From: Charina bottae
Taxonomy: Eukaryota > Chordata > Lepidosauria > Squamata > Charinaidae
Assembly: GCA_023362775.1 (NCBI GenBank)
Contig: JALMGJ010000002.1
Location: 57,802,914-57,866,913 of the forward strand
Reading direction: 5' to 3'
DNA: 64,000 nucleotides
The notes under the pieces were generated by a model, which worked only from the letters and a program-made list of their open reading frames with translations, was not told the DNA's origin and ran no database searches. The translations under genes and the position numbers were made by a program. Each line of letters opens with the position of its first letter. Position 1 is the first letter of the stretch. Positions 22,191-33,375 of this stretch are shown in pieces.

Positions 22191-25046
22191 AATTGCAAAA
22201 ATACTTAGGGTGACTTTCTAATGCTGGTTAATTTAGGAGTTTTATATTTTAAAAGGAGTTGTGAGTTTGATCACCTAGGTGTTCATTTTCATTTCAAAGT
22301 TGGAGAGGTCATATGGGGAACGCTTGAGTGAATCTGTCAAAAGGGGTGTTCAGAAGCAAATGCTGCTCATTTTCACTTATCTGTGAAAAGTGTCATTCAA
22401 ACTATCATAAAAGTGCCACTCACTGCACACTAAATATTGATTCCACCATAACTGACTTAGGTAGAAAGTGTTTCTGTAAGCAATGTCCTTTAAAACAAAA
22501 CATCAACATTGATTCCTTATCGGCAAGCTGCATCCTCTGAGAAAGCAGTGGAGGATGGAAAACCTAAACAGTCCTTTTAAGGAAACTGCAGAGGGAATTA
22601 CTTCATTTATTCCTTACAGAAAGAAGGCAAGGCAGAAAGTGTTTAGTTTATCATAGCTTATTAATACTCACTATGATTTATATTTCTAATATTCACTTAG
22701 GCACTGTATGACAATAGATACATTCCTTTTTTTCCGGGCTGAGAAATACTTTCCCACAAAATATTTCTTTAGTGCCAGGCTCAACACTGAAATATGTGAA
22801 CTAAGCAAATTGAGATGTTCTTTTGACCTGAACAAAGTGGCATCATGCATTTATTTAGTACATTACTGCATGGTACAGTTATATAATTTACATAAAAATT
22901 TTCCTCCTAAAGGAATGGAGTGTTATAGCTCTACCATGAGTGCTTACCTAGCAAGGGGTTCAAGTAAAAAAGTATGAGAAAGTAGAAAAAAAATTCCCTC
23001 TGGGAATCTACATTCAGTAAACTAAGATAGGATTACCAGATCTGGGCTATGACTATCTAGATGATCAGTAGAGAGCAAATAAGAAATCACTTTTTTCTGC
23101 TATCTAGTGGTCCTCCAGATTTTTGCATCCCAGAAATAGTGTTTCCAAATAATGATGTGTATCAGTTCAAAATCAGCTCCTGGCTTCCACCACCCGATGC
23201 TGTAGGCTGAATTTGAGAGCTGACCCAATTTATTCTGGTTGGGTTGCATTGTATTTGTGACCACAGTAAAACATAACGTCTCTAAAACAAGCTCTGTGTA
23301 GCTTATGTTCCATTTCTCTGCCTGCAAGAACTACTCCTCACACAGCTTCTGGGCTTTAGGTCTTTCAAGTGGAAAGGTAGCTTGACGCTTGTACAATTCC
23401 CATGCATAGGAATTATTGAGGTCCCTCATCCCCCAATGCAGTGTTTGTATATACACAAATAGATACACCTTGTGGGTGGGAGGGGACTTTTGCTGGACCT
23501 GTGGCATCTTGGGATGAGGCTCCTCCTCCTCCTCCTCCTCGCTTTGAGACTGGCAGTTTTAAAAGCAATCACAGATTGCCTTCAAACTGCCTTTGAGGGA
23601 TTGAGAATGGCAGCTGTTGTGAGAGTGCCCTAATAACCAGCAGTAACAAGGATGATAGCTCAGCAAATTGCCACCATCCAGGACTCAGTATGTTCAGCAA
23701 GGTGGCCCACTAAATAATTATATTTAGTGCTTATACTACCAGCAAAAGCCAATTAACCAAACAAAATTGGCCCATCAATCTAGTGATGTGGAGTAGGTGA
23801 TCCTGGTTAATCAGGTATGCCAATTTGTACCTAGTCTCTACATGAGGAACAATTAATTTCTTGCCGTTGTTATCAGGGTGGGAGGAAAGGGGACCATTCC
23901 AAGTGGGAAAGAATATTTGCAGGGTGGGATAGGGAAACTTTACATTGTTACACTATTGGCTATCTGATTCATTTCTTCCCCACTAAGGAAGAATGATGTC
24001 CCATTCAGATATTGCCCTGCCCCCCAATAGAGGAAAGCAGAAGTGAAGCCTGTCTCCAACAGGGAAACAAAAGAGGATCCTGAGTTTATGTTGCTCCTGT
24101 AATAAACCTTAAATCCAAGACAGAGGACTTCTAATCTTAATATCTTTGCTATAAGAATATATTGCATACTTCTCAACTGCCAAACTCTTCAGAAAACCTC
24201 TAAGCTCGGAGATTTCAAAATCCCTCAAGACAGATAATCACAGACACTTTATAAGCATTTCCCCCCACTATGTTGATGATGTAGCAGTTTCTATGTGCAT
24301 TAGGTTTTTATTCCTTGTCACACAGAGATTTACTATCTTTTTCAAAGAAACACAACAATGGCAATACCTCTTATTATCCATAGAAAATTTACATAGTATG
24401 TTAACTTTCAGAAGCATCCAGAGGGGTGGGTGGCATTTCAATATCTCATTTAAATTCAGACATGGAGAAGCCACACAGATGGTAAGAGCATTGTTTGAAA
24501 CAAATATGGCATCCATGAAATCAGACAAATCAGGGTATGCATAAAAGCAAAATAATTTTGAGTGAAACTGTTGAAAGCAGCCTTTTCCAACTTAGTACTG
24601 CCTGGATGTATTGGACATCAATTTTCATAATCCCCAAGCCAGCATACCCTCTCAACTCCTGCAGCACTGTCTCCTTGTGGCAGGGGTTATTCCTGGGAAG
24701 CACGAATGACCAGGGTATATACTCTCAGCAGGGTCTCCAAGGTAAGCTGACCAGTTAAAGCAAACAGGCACTTATATTGGGCAGCAGTGATACAGGTAGA
24801 TGCTGGAGACAGATGATCACTTTAGTGACAGCAGCAAAGGCACTGTTTTCTACTGTGTGGGAGAAGGCAATAGTAAATGATGCCAGTATTTTACCAAGAA
24901 AACCACATGAATAGATAAGATAAAGTGATTGACAATATAGTGCCAGGTGACAGTCCCTCAGGTCAGATGGCGTGCTACTGAGGAAAAGCTAAGGATTTTT
25001 TTGAGTACTAATAGTGTTTATGACATGGCTAGATTTGGGGCATCTA
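22191..25046. other. Stretch without recognised features
   Basis: Mostly unique-looking AT-rich sequence. A short (CTC)n is at 23519-23540. The text at 24590-24670 resembles a very old dispersed repeat but cannot be assigned. There are no coding regions with domains. Confidence 0.45.
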
Positions 25047-25724
25047 CAATGGTGCTTAAAAGTTTGTGAACCCTTTTGAATTTTCAAAATTTCTGCATAA
25101 ATATGACCTAAAGCATGACCTGTTCTCCACACAAGTCCTAAAACTAGATAAAGAGAACCCAATTAAATAAAGGAGTCAAAAACATTATACTTGTTCATTT
25201 ATTTATTGAGGAAAATGATCCAAAGCTACATATTTGTGTGTGCAAAATGTATGTGAACCTCTAGGATTATCAGTTCATATGAAGGGGAAATTAGAGTCAG
25301 GTGTTTCAGTCAATGAGATGATAATCAGGTGTGAGTGTGGGAGGTCCTGCCTTATATAAAGAACAGAATTCTGGGAATTCACTATCAAAATCTGATCTTC
25401 ACAACACAGGTTTGTGGCTGTGTGTCATGGCTCAAACAAAGGAGATTTCTGAGGACCTCCAAAAAACAGTTGTTGATGCTCACCAGGCTGGAAAAGCTTA
25501 CAAAACTATTTCTAAAGAATTTGGACTCCACCAGTCCATTGTCAGGCAGATCATGTACAAATGGAGGCAATTCAACACCATTGAATTGGAGTGGTCAACC
25601 AATCAAGATCACATCAAGAGCAAGGCATTTAATACTCTGGGGGGTTTCAAAGAACCCCAGGGTAACATCAAAGGAACTAAAGGCCTCTCTTGCATTGGAA
25701 AATGTCAGTGTTCATGAGACCACC

Positions 25725-26554
25725 TGTATTGTCAAGTGTCCAAGCCTTGATCAGATGCTCGGGCAATTGGTTCTTTTAGATCCAGAGATAGTAAGCACAC
25801 CAGTAGATAAAGAAACTTAAAGCTTTATTATAAACTTAAGCAAACGAAGTCAAAGAAAAACACAGTTTAAACAGATTACACAAAGCATAACAAGCATAGC
25901 ATACAGAAAGAAATACATACCAAGCAAAGTAATACCTAAACTCCTATAGGCTGCCAGGAGCGCCCTAATAAGGACAGCGGAGATACCCCAAGGTGGCAAT
26001 TTTCACAGCACCCAGCGCTCAGGCCTGTGTGGACTCCCAAACTCCAAAGACAATCCTAAGGTTTTTATCAAAGCCTGGCTCCCAAACCCCGTGACCAAGT
26101 CCAGCCTGACCTTGACTGGGATTCCTCCTGGGGCCTGGCACCTGTCCATGACATCATTCCCAGAGCTGGGCAGCCATCAGATAAGCCAGTGCCTAAACAT
26201 AAACCGACTAAACGACTGAACAACAACAACAACAACAAAGCATAAACAATTTCTTATCATCCCCCCCCCCATTCCAAGCTGCTAGAGGGGTGAACTTATG
26301 CTTAAACTTAACAAGCTGGGGGTTTTCTCTCCCCCCACTTCAAACAAAGATGTTCTGGAGGGCTGTTGGAGGAGTGGGTGTATTCTTCTTCTCTCCCCCC
26401 TCCCATGCCAAACAGAAATAAAAACAAGCCAGTTAAACATCAGCATAACTCAAAATAAACTCTAATCTCCTAGGTGTGGGTGGGAGGAAAATCCAAACAT
26501 GCCACCTACAGTAACTCCTCGAGATACAAAGGTCTTCCGCAGGTTGCCACTACA
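25725..26554 (-). mobile_element. Solo LTR inside the Tc1 transposase gene
   Basis: 830 bp beginning TGTATTGTC and ending GCCACTACA, so TG...CA on either strand. It has a 5-bp target duplication CCACC (25720-25724 and 26555-26559; 6 bp if the A is counted). An AATAAA signal on the minus strand (25824-25829) suggests the LTR reads leftward. There is no internal retroviral region. The LTR family is not recognised. Confidence 0.75.
26205..26240 (+). repeat. 36-bp BovB tail insertion
   Basis: CGACTAAACGACTGAA followed by (CAA)n matches the 3' terminus of BovB copies at 22150-22190. It is flanked by CATAAAC at 26198-26204 and 26241-26247. This looks like an extremely 5'-truncated BovB insertion into the solo LTR. 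Confidence 0.6.
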
Positions 26555-26754
26555 CCACCATTTGGAGAACACTGAACAACAATGGTGTGCATGGCAGGGT
26601 TGCCAGGAGAAAGCCACTACCCTCCAAAAAGAACATTACTGCCCATTTACAGTTTGCGAAAGGTCACATGGATAAACCAGAAGGCTCCTGGAAGAATGTT
26701 CAGTGGATGGATGAGACCAAAATAGAACTTTTTGTCTTGAATGGAAAGCTTTAT

Positions 26755-28186
26755 GTATTGTCGAAGGCTTTCACGGCCAGAGTTCGATGGCTTTTGTGGG
26801 TCTTCCGGGCTGTGTGGCCATGTTCTGGAAGTTGTGGTTCCTAACTTTTCGCCAGCATCTGTGGCCAGCATCTTCAGAGGGCAGGAGCACAGACAGAAGC
26901 GAAATCTCTGTGCCCAGGTAGAGTGGAAATGTTTTGTTTGTTTTCTATTTATAGAGCTAAGTTATAGGAGATTAGGTGGGTTTTTTTGTTTTGTTGAAAG
27001 GTTAACGAGTGGCTGATGAGCGTGATTAGCATGTTCATTGTGAGAAGTATTCCCATGTCCTGGTGGTTGGACTGAGTTCGTTGACCTTTTGCAGGCTGTG
27101 TTTTTCAGGACTGGTAGCCAGGTTTTGCTAATTTTTAGACTTTCTTCTTTTTTATTGTAACTGTGCTGGTGTTTGTGAATTTCAATGGCTTCTCTGTATA
27201 ATCTGGTGTAGTGGCTTTTGGTGTTCTCCAGTATTTCTGTGTTTTCAAATAGGATTTTGTGTCCTGTTTGCTTGAGAGCATGTTCAGCTCAACTGAAGAT
27301 TTTTCCAGTTGCTGTAGTCTGCAGTGTCTTTCGTGTTCTTTTATCCTGGTGTGAATGCTTCGTTTTGTGGTTCCGATGTATACTTGTCCGCAGCTGCATG
27401 GTATGCGGTATACTCCTGCAGCGGTGCAGGGGTCCTTTTTGTCTTTTGCTGATTTTAGCATTTGTTGTATTTTCCTGGTGGGTCTGAAGACTGTTTGAAA
27501 GTTGTGTTTTTCCATCAGTTTTCCCATGCGGTCAGTGACTCCTTTAATGTAGGGCAGGAATACTTTCTTTGTGGGGGGCTGTTTTTCTTCATTTGGATGT
27601 TGTTTTCTTGGTTTGATGGCTCTTTTTATTTCATTCTTGGAGTAGCCATTCACCTGTAGGACCCAATTCAGATGGGTTAAGTTCATTGTTGAGTAATTTG
27701 GTTTCACAGTTTCTATTAGCACGATCGACCAAGGTTTTGATCATGCCTCTCTTTTGTCGTGGGTGGTGATTGGAATTTTTGTGCAGATACCAGTCTGTAT
27801 GGGTGGGTTTTCTGTATATTTTGTGTCCTAGTTTGAGGTTTGGTTTGCGTATGACCAGTGTATCTAAAAATGGAAGTTTGCCATCAGTTTCTTATTCCAT
27901 AGTGAATTGTATATTGGGGTGGATGCCGTTTAGGTGGTCCAGAAATTTCTCCAGTTCTTCTTCAGTATGACTCCAAATTGCGAAGGTGTCATCCAGGAAC
28001 CGGAGCCAGACTGTTGGTGTAATGGGAGCCGATTCCAAAGCCTGTTTTTCAAAATGTTCCATGTAAAAGTTTGCTATGACTGGGCTCAGGGGACTTCCCA
28101 TGGCAACGCCATCCATCGGTTCGTAGAACTCATTCTCCCATTGAATGTAACTAGTTGTTAGGCAGTGTTGAAATAAAGCTGTAATG
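26755..28186 (-). mobile_element. PLE-C, 5'-truncated, inserted in Tc1
   Basis: Minus-strand copy of the element found intact at 56156-58281. Its 3' end GTGAAAGCCTTCGACAATAC is at 26755, and its 5' end stops within the RT gene at 28186, where Tc1 sequence resumes (TTTGGCCAAAGGCAAACACT). A hammerhead-like core at 26838-26883 is altered (GCGAAAAG instead of GCGAAACG). Confidence 0.8.
27135..28186 (-). pseudogene. PLE-C reverse transcriptase / GIY-YIG remnant
   Basis: Two frames. 28186-27892 has YEPMDGVAMGSPLSPVIANF, WLRFLDDTFAIW (first Asp region altered to FLDD) and HLNGIHPNIQFTME. 27722-27135 has LPYIKGVTDRMGKLM, the GIY-YIG start GVYRIPCSCGQVYIGTTKRS and the conserved HTRIKEHERHC. A frameshift near 27730-27890 separates them and the N-terminus is missing. 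It differs from the 56204 copy by scattered substitutions and keeps the Arg codon that is a stop there. Confidence 0.8.
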
Positions 28187-28729
28187 TTTGGCCAAAGGCA
28201 AACACTGCATTCCAGCATCAGAACCTTACATATGACCAAATTCTGAATTGTACCAGCAAATTCTACCGAAAAATGTCCATGAACTGAAGCTCAAAAGACA
28301 GTGGGTCATGTAACAAGACAACAACCCAAAGCACACAAGTTGTATGACCAAAGAATGGTTAAAGCAGAAGAAAATTAATGTTTTGGAATGGCCAAGTCAA
28401 ATTCCTGACCTTAATCCTACAGAAATGTTATGCAAGGACCTGAAATGGGCAGTTAATGCGAAGAATGAACATCCCTGAGCTGAAGCTGTTCTGTAAGGAG
28501 GAATGGGCTAAAATTCCTCCAAGACAAAGTGCAGGACTGATCAGCAGTTATCAGAAATGCTTTGTTGCAGTTATTGCTGCCCAAGGGGGGCACACCAGTT
28601 ACTAAAAGCAAACCAAACCATTGCTTAATTGGGTTCTCTTTATCTAGTTTTAGGACATACTACTGTATAATATTCTTAGCTTCACATGCTAGCCAAATAA
28701 TGCATAGGATCATGCCACACAATTAAGAG

Positions 28730-29340
28730 TCCTAAAAGGAAAGAGACATGCCAGATGTTCAACCTAGCTTTAGAAAAAGCCAGGGAACAAGAGACATTAT
28801 CACTGATGCAACTGGTCTTCGGTTTTGCCAGCCATGTCAAACTGTACTTATGGAAATGAGAATCCCAGAAGTTCTGATTGTCATCTTGCAAATCTATATT
28901 GAGGGAAGCTGGATTGGAAGAAGATGAACATCAATAACCTGTGCTATGCTGATGACACTACTCTGAGAGCCAAAAATGCAAAGCAATTGCAAGCTCTAAT
29001 ATTTAAAATTAAGGAGCACATTGAAAAAAATAGGACTAAGATTAAATATAAAGAAGACCAAACTAATGACAACAGGTACAGCAACCAGGCTTAGAACTGT
29101 CAATGAAGATATTGAAGTGGTATAATGACTTCTGCCTTTTAGGACCAACCATCAACTGTAAAGAACAAGCAGTAAGAAATATGCTATAGACTAGCACTTA
29201 GTAGAGTAGCAATTAAAAGATATTCAAATGCTGTGATGCATCTATACCTACAAAAGTCAAAACTGCAGGCAATGGTTTTCCCTGTGACATTCTGTGGAAG
29301 TGAAAGTTGAACTTTGAAGAAGCAGGATAGAAAGAATATT
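28730..29340 (+). pseudogene. Old RTE-type LINE reverse transcriptase remnant
   Basis: The plus strand can be followed through several stops and shifts: MPDVQPSFRK.QGTRD (compare PDVQAGFRKGRGTRD in BovB), then INNLCYADDTTLRAKNAKQL with the YADD catalytic box near 28930, then ...NIKKTKLMTT and a decayed C-terminal part to about 29340. It is much more diverged than the BovB copies. The text starts soon after the Tc1 end. Confidence 0.7.
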
Positions 29341-29344
29341 GTCT

Positions 29345-31109
29345 TTTTTCTACATCAATTTGCAAATGTTCTTAAAAATCTGCATGAATTTGTATATGCA
29401 TTTTTGTGCATATTTACCTTAGTAGCCACATTTTTACATAGTTTTCCAAATATACACATTTTACTAAACATCTTTGTCATATACAGTTTTGTGCTCTGGT
29501 TGCATATAGGTTTAGGCTGTACAATTGCTGTTAGTGGATTCAAAATAAGTCAATAAATAAATTAGGTAAGTTTGCATTAAAATGTGAACTGCAACAATAT
29601 CTTCCTCAGCCCTATTTTGAGGAACATTTCCCAGAATTTGTCCATTCTCCTTTAACAACTAATATCTCTTCCTGTCTGTCTTTCATGTGTAAGCCATCTG
29701 CCTGTTCTTTGTTGGCACTTTCCATACATCTTCTGATATAAAGCCATCTGCTCCTCTCCTTTAAAGTTCTACGTGAAACACACACTCTTTTATCTACTTT
29801 ACAAATCTTTGCATATGTCAACATTTTAATTACACTGTGGCATATTACAAAGCCAGTGACTCCTGTGGGGGAGGGGGTTCTTCGAACAATAGTGCCTGGG
29901 AAAGTTTAAGAACAGCTCACAGGGAATTTTATAGCTCTTTGATATACTGTGTTTATGAAATTTCCAACAACTTTGTCAAAAGAATGAGCCAGATGATGCA
30001 TGAAGTCAATAATTGTGTTAAGTGATTGATGTTTTCATAATTTCAAAAGCACTGTGGCTTTATTAAAACACTATAGTGATATTAATTTATATGAAAATTT
30101 GGTTCAGCCAACTGCTATTGCATTTAAATCTTATATACTCAAACAAAAGATTTTCCTGTTGGCAGTCTAAACAAGGATAACATTTATTCCTAAACTACGC
30201 ACACCATGTAAATATGTAATAAACGTATGTGTGGGGGTGTGCGGAGTGTATGTATTATATAAAGTTGTGGCATTTTGGCATTATCTCAGAAATATATCTA
30301 AAATTAAACAGTTACAGAAGCAAGCAGGAAATATTAGAAAACTCACATATTTTCATGGAAAACACCAATAAGGCCTAGCCATATCACAATGTGACATTAT
30401 ATTGCTTTTAAGGAAACAATTTGCATTTCTAACACATATGGTGGAAAAGATCAAGCCTGCAGACTGTTATATTTAAGAACAGTGTTCTTAGAAGAAAAAT
30501 GTTGAAAAAACCAAGTACTTATATGGATGAAAATAAAATAGTAGTTGCCCTCTGTTGAATTCAGATATGGATGTCTACTCCCTATAGGCATTCTCGGATC
30601 TCTAGGAACATGACACATATTCATCACAAGACTAGGTCTATGTGGTATGCAGAAATAGAATTAAAAGACCTTAAGAAAGAATGATGGGACTAGGGCCAAC
30701 AACTGGGGAGGGCTTGTCAAACAAGTGAAGATGACTGTATAATAGAAGTCTTGCTCATTTTTATATGTGTTGATCAGGCACATAAAAGAGTGTGAGGCTT
30801 TGATCATGTGGTCGAGGCTGCCGTTTTCACCTTGTTGACCTCCCTCACTGCAGATACCCCTGCATAGTGTACCAAAACAATTCTTGAAACACCTCATAGG
30901 AAAGGATGCTGTCATCATAGAAAGAATGGAAACAGTAAAGGTCATTGCTGAACATTTTAGCCAAAACAAATACTCAGTCGGCGGGGAAAAAGTTAATAAA
31001 GGAGTGGAATGAAAGAAAACCTCTGATCTAAACTCTAAGGCACTTTACCCCTCCCTGGTTCCTCACCACCATGGTATCAGGACTACAGATCCCAGGATCC
31101 ACATTCAGA
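29345..31109. other. Stretch without recognised features
   Basis: AT-rich. No coding domain or assignable repeat. Confidence 0.45.
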
Positions 31110-31206
31110 ACAACTAAAGATTTTTTAATATATTTTATATAGTTTTTAATTGCTGTAAGAGTTATATATTTGAGATGGGTGCTATATAAATCAAATAAAT
31201 AAATAT
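31110..31206 (+). repeat. Decayed L2-like 3' tail
   Basis: TTTTTAATTGCTGTAAGAG, then GGGTGCTATATAAATCAAAT and (AAAT)n follow the L2 3' end pattern. Confidence 0.45.
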
Positions 31207-32483
31207 AATTACTTCCTCTTGGCCCAAAGCCTCAGAATATTGCATAATGTCCATGATTTCCAAGGGATTGAAAAAAAAACAATTATGCCAAGTTTGCTGT
31301 TCCAGAAAGGCATTTTGTAGAGACTGAACATAAAGCTCAGAAAGCATTTGGCTGAAGAGGATATGGCAACTGCTTTATTAGTTTTCTGTTTTATTGTTAT
31401 TTGGATATATATAATATGATCTAACCTGAGCCTTGGGAGAAGTGGCATCTATGTGTTTAAAATAAATACACAGACTCTGCTAAAGATCTTTATAACTGCT
31501 GAGCAGTCTAAATTTGTGATTAGTTGAGTAAATAGTCATGCCAGTTGGAAGCATAATGCATTTCTTTTCAAAACTCTGGTATGGCCTCTCATAAACCTTG
31601 GCTTACAAAACCAAGCTGATCAGCTGAAAGATGGAGAGGATGTGTTGCCTTTGTATTCCCTTGAGACACATTGAAATAAAATTATTTGAACTTTAGGGCT
31701 GATGTGATCGCTCCTTTGACTGTTTGTTTGTCTCCCCCACACTTCTCTTATGGGAAGAATCAAGAGCTATTTCCAGCTGCAAAGCTTTTGCAGTTAGAAA
31801 TAATGCCACTGTGTGTAGTGAGAGGTAAAAAACAAAAAATGCAATTTAAGCAAATTAGCAAAAAGCTGAAGGAACCAAAACAGAGAATCTGTGTAGAGTC
31901 TCAGGCCAGCCCAGAACATTTGGTTGCTAGAGAAACAACAGCTGAAACAAGGTCACTTCTTCCTAACAAAACCTGCATAACATCTAAGGCCACCCCAATT
32001 ACTTTTGCACCCAAACATATAAGTATTTTAATTAATCCAATAACAATATGCTTCTTTTTCATGTCACCCAAAATCAGCTGGTCATCTCAGTCTGCCTGAT
32101 GGTAGGGCAAAGTCTGAAAGAATCCAAGGGTGGCATTGTTTAGTGGTAACATCAGGTGGTCAGCACTGGAATGTAGTTATCTGCCTCTTTCATAGGTTCT
32201 TCATGTTGTTTACTGGCCCACGTGTCTACTCCTTACATGTTTCTTTAAGGTTCTCTGTGTGTATTTGCATGTATCTGTAACATTTATACAATGATACTAT
32301 ACATAATCCAGCTAGACATAAACACTTTTACATCTCTTAACTACATCAACTTCAGTAGAAAGGTTGGCTAAGATTCCTTAAAAATTCCCAGTGAAATGAA
32401 CACATATAAAAGTAATATAAAAGTAATATATAAACACATATAAAAGTAAGATAAAATAGCTCCTTCCAACAGAAGAGAACACC
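31207..32483. other. Stretch without recognised features
   Basis: AT-rich. The frame at 31686-32099 (137 codons) has no recognisable domain and no supporting signal. Confidence 0.4.
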
Positions 32484-32590
32484 TGTAGCTCAGGGTTGAA
32501 CTGTGGAGTTCTTGGTGCTCTCTGAGCTTGCTTGTTTGCTTGCAGACATTTCATTACCCAACTAGGTAACATCATCAGTGCAAGCAAAAA
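32484..32590 (-). mobile_element. PLE-A 3' terminal fragment
   Basis: About 105 bp matching the 3' end of PLE-A at 6490-6600 (CTGTAGCTCAGGGTTGAACT, TTGGTGCTCTCTGAGCTTG). It is nothing but the terminus with its hammerhead-like fold. Confidence 0.7.
32538..32585 (-). ncRNA. Hammerhead ribozyme candidate with complete core
   Basis: 48 nt on the minus strand: stem I GCUUGCA pairs perfectly with UGCAAGC (7 bp). CUGAUGA follows the first arm. Stem II is UUACC/GGUAA (5 bp, perfect) with loop UAGUUG. Then UGAAA, UG and the cleavage triplet GUC lead directly into the second stem I arm. All invariant hammerhead positions are present; stem III is minimal, as described for PLE hammerheads. It is the best-preserved copy in the window. 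Confidence 0.7.
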
Positions 32591-33176
32591 TAGTTCCTTT
32601 TTGCTTCCTGTTTCAATGCACTGATGTTAAGAAAATATGTGGTGTTTTCCCATCACAGTGGAAATTATGATATTTATCCCACTAACTGTATATTGGAGAC
32701 AATGATAATCATGATCACCAATGCTGCTGGGTTTCATTATTAACATTTATGTATTGCAGTGAGATAACACTCTGACTTAGAACCCTATAAAATGCCAACA
32801 TCCAGAGCAATCAAATGAATGAATGAATTAGAAGTAATAAGGCCCAACAGTTCAGTTTATGAAGCATACCTGTAATATTATGTATTGTGGAGTTTAATTT
32901 CCACTGGACCATTGGACTCATTAGTACTGACTTTTGACTGGATAGGTTTAGCTTGTAAAGTACATTGAACTTAAAAAAAACACAAAGTAAAATGCAATCT
33001 TTAAATTTGATGTTAAAAAATTAAAACATCTTAACTGTTAAATGTAAATAAAATTTATTTCTCGTGGGGAAAAAAAATTAAAACATCTTGCAAACAAGCA
33101 TCCCCATTTAAAACTATAATTGTGAAGCACAGACACCTTAAAAAAAGTGATGCATCCAATTAAACAGTTTCCTTCT
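32591..33176. other. Stretch without recognised features
   Basis: AT-rich, with no gene or repeat recognised. Confidence 0.45.
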
Positions 33177-33375
33177 TGAATGACTTCTCGTCTTCTTCTT
33201 GGCAATCACTCGTAGCTGAGTAAGATTGTCTTCCAAGGGTAAAATCTTAACAGTGGATCCGTAAGTGGCTGTAAAGGCCAATTCTGAATCCGCACAACCT
33301 CCCACAATGAGGGCATAGGTTTCCGGGTGGAAGACGATCAAGATGAAGGTTTGCTTGACATGCCTTCCTCTTAGC

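Larger units (their letters stand above)
25427..28600 (+). pseudogene. Tc1-like transposase, split by two insertions
   Basis: Three exon-like pieces of one transposase gene. 25427-25724 starts MAQTKEISEDLQKTVVDAHQ and encodes the N-terminal helix-turn-helix (FGLHQSIVRQIMYKWR). 26560-26754 carries NITAHLQFAKGHMDKPEGSW and the WMDETKIELF box with a catalytic Asp. 28187-28600 has [16 protein letters not shown] and [16 protein letters not shown], the DxNPxE box with the last acidic residue. Frameshifts lie in the first and last pieces, so it is dead even without the insertions. The start is the Met usual for the family. Confidence 0.8.
25047..28656 (+). mobile_element. Tc1/mariner element carrying two nested insertions
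   Basis: Left end CAATGGTGCTTAAAAGTTTG follows a TA at 25045-25046. The subterminal block GTCCTAAAACTAGATAAAG at 25135 recurs in reverse at 28656, giving the long inverted repeats of a Tc1-like element. The right repeat stops there, so its outer ~90 bp are lost. The element is interrupted by an LTR (25725-26554) and a PLE (26755-28186). Removing both leaves about 1.35 kb, close to normal Tc1 length. Confidence 0.8.
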
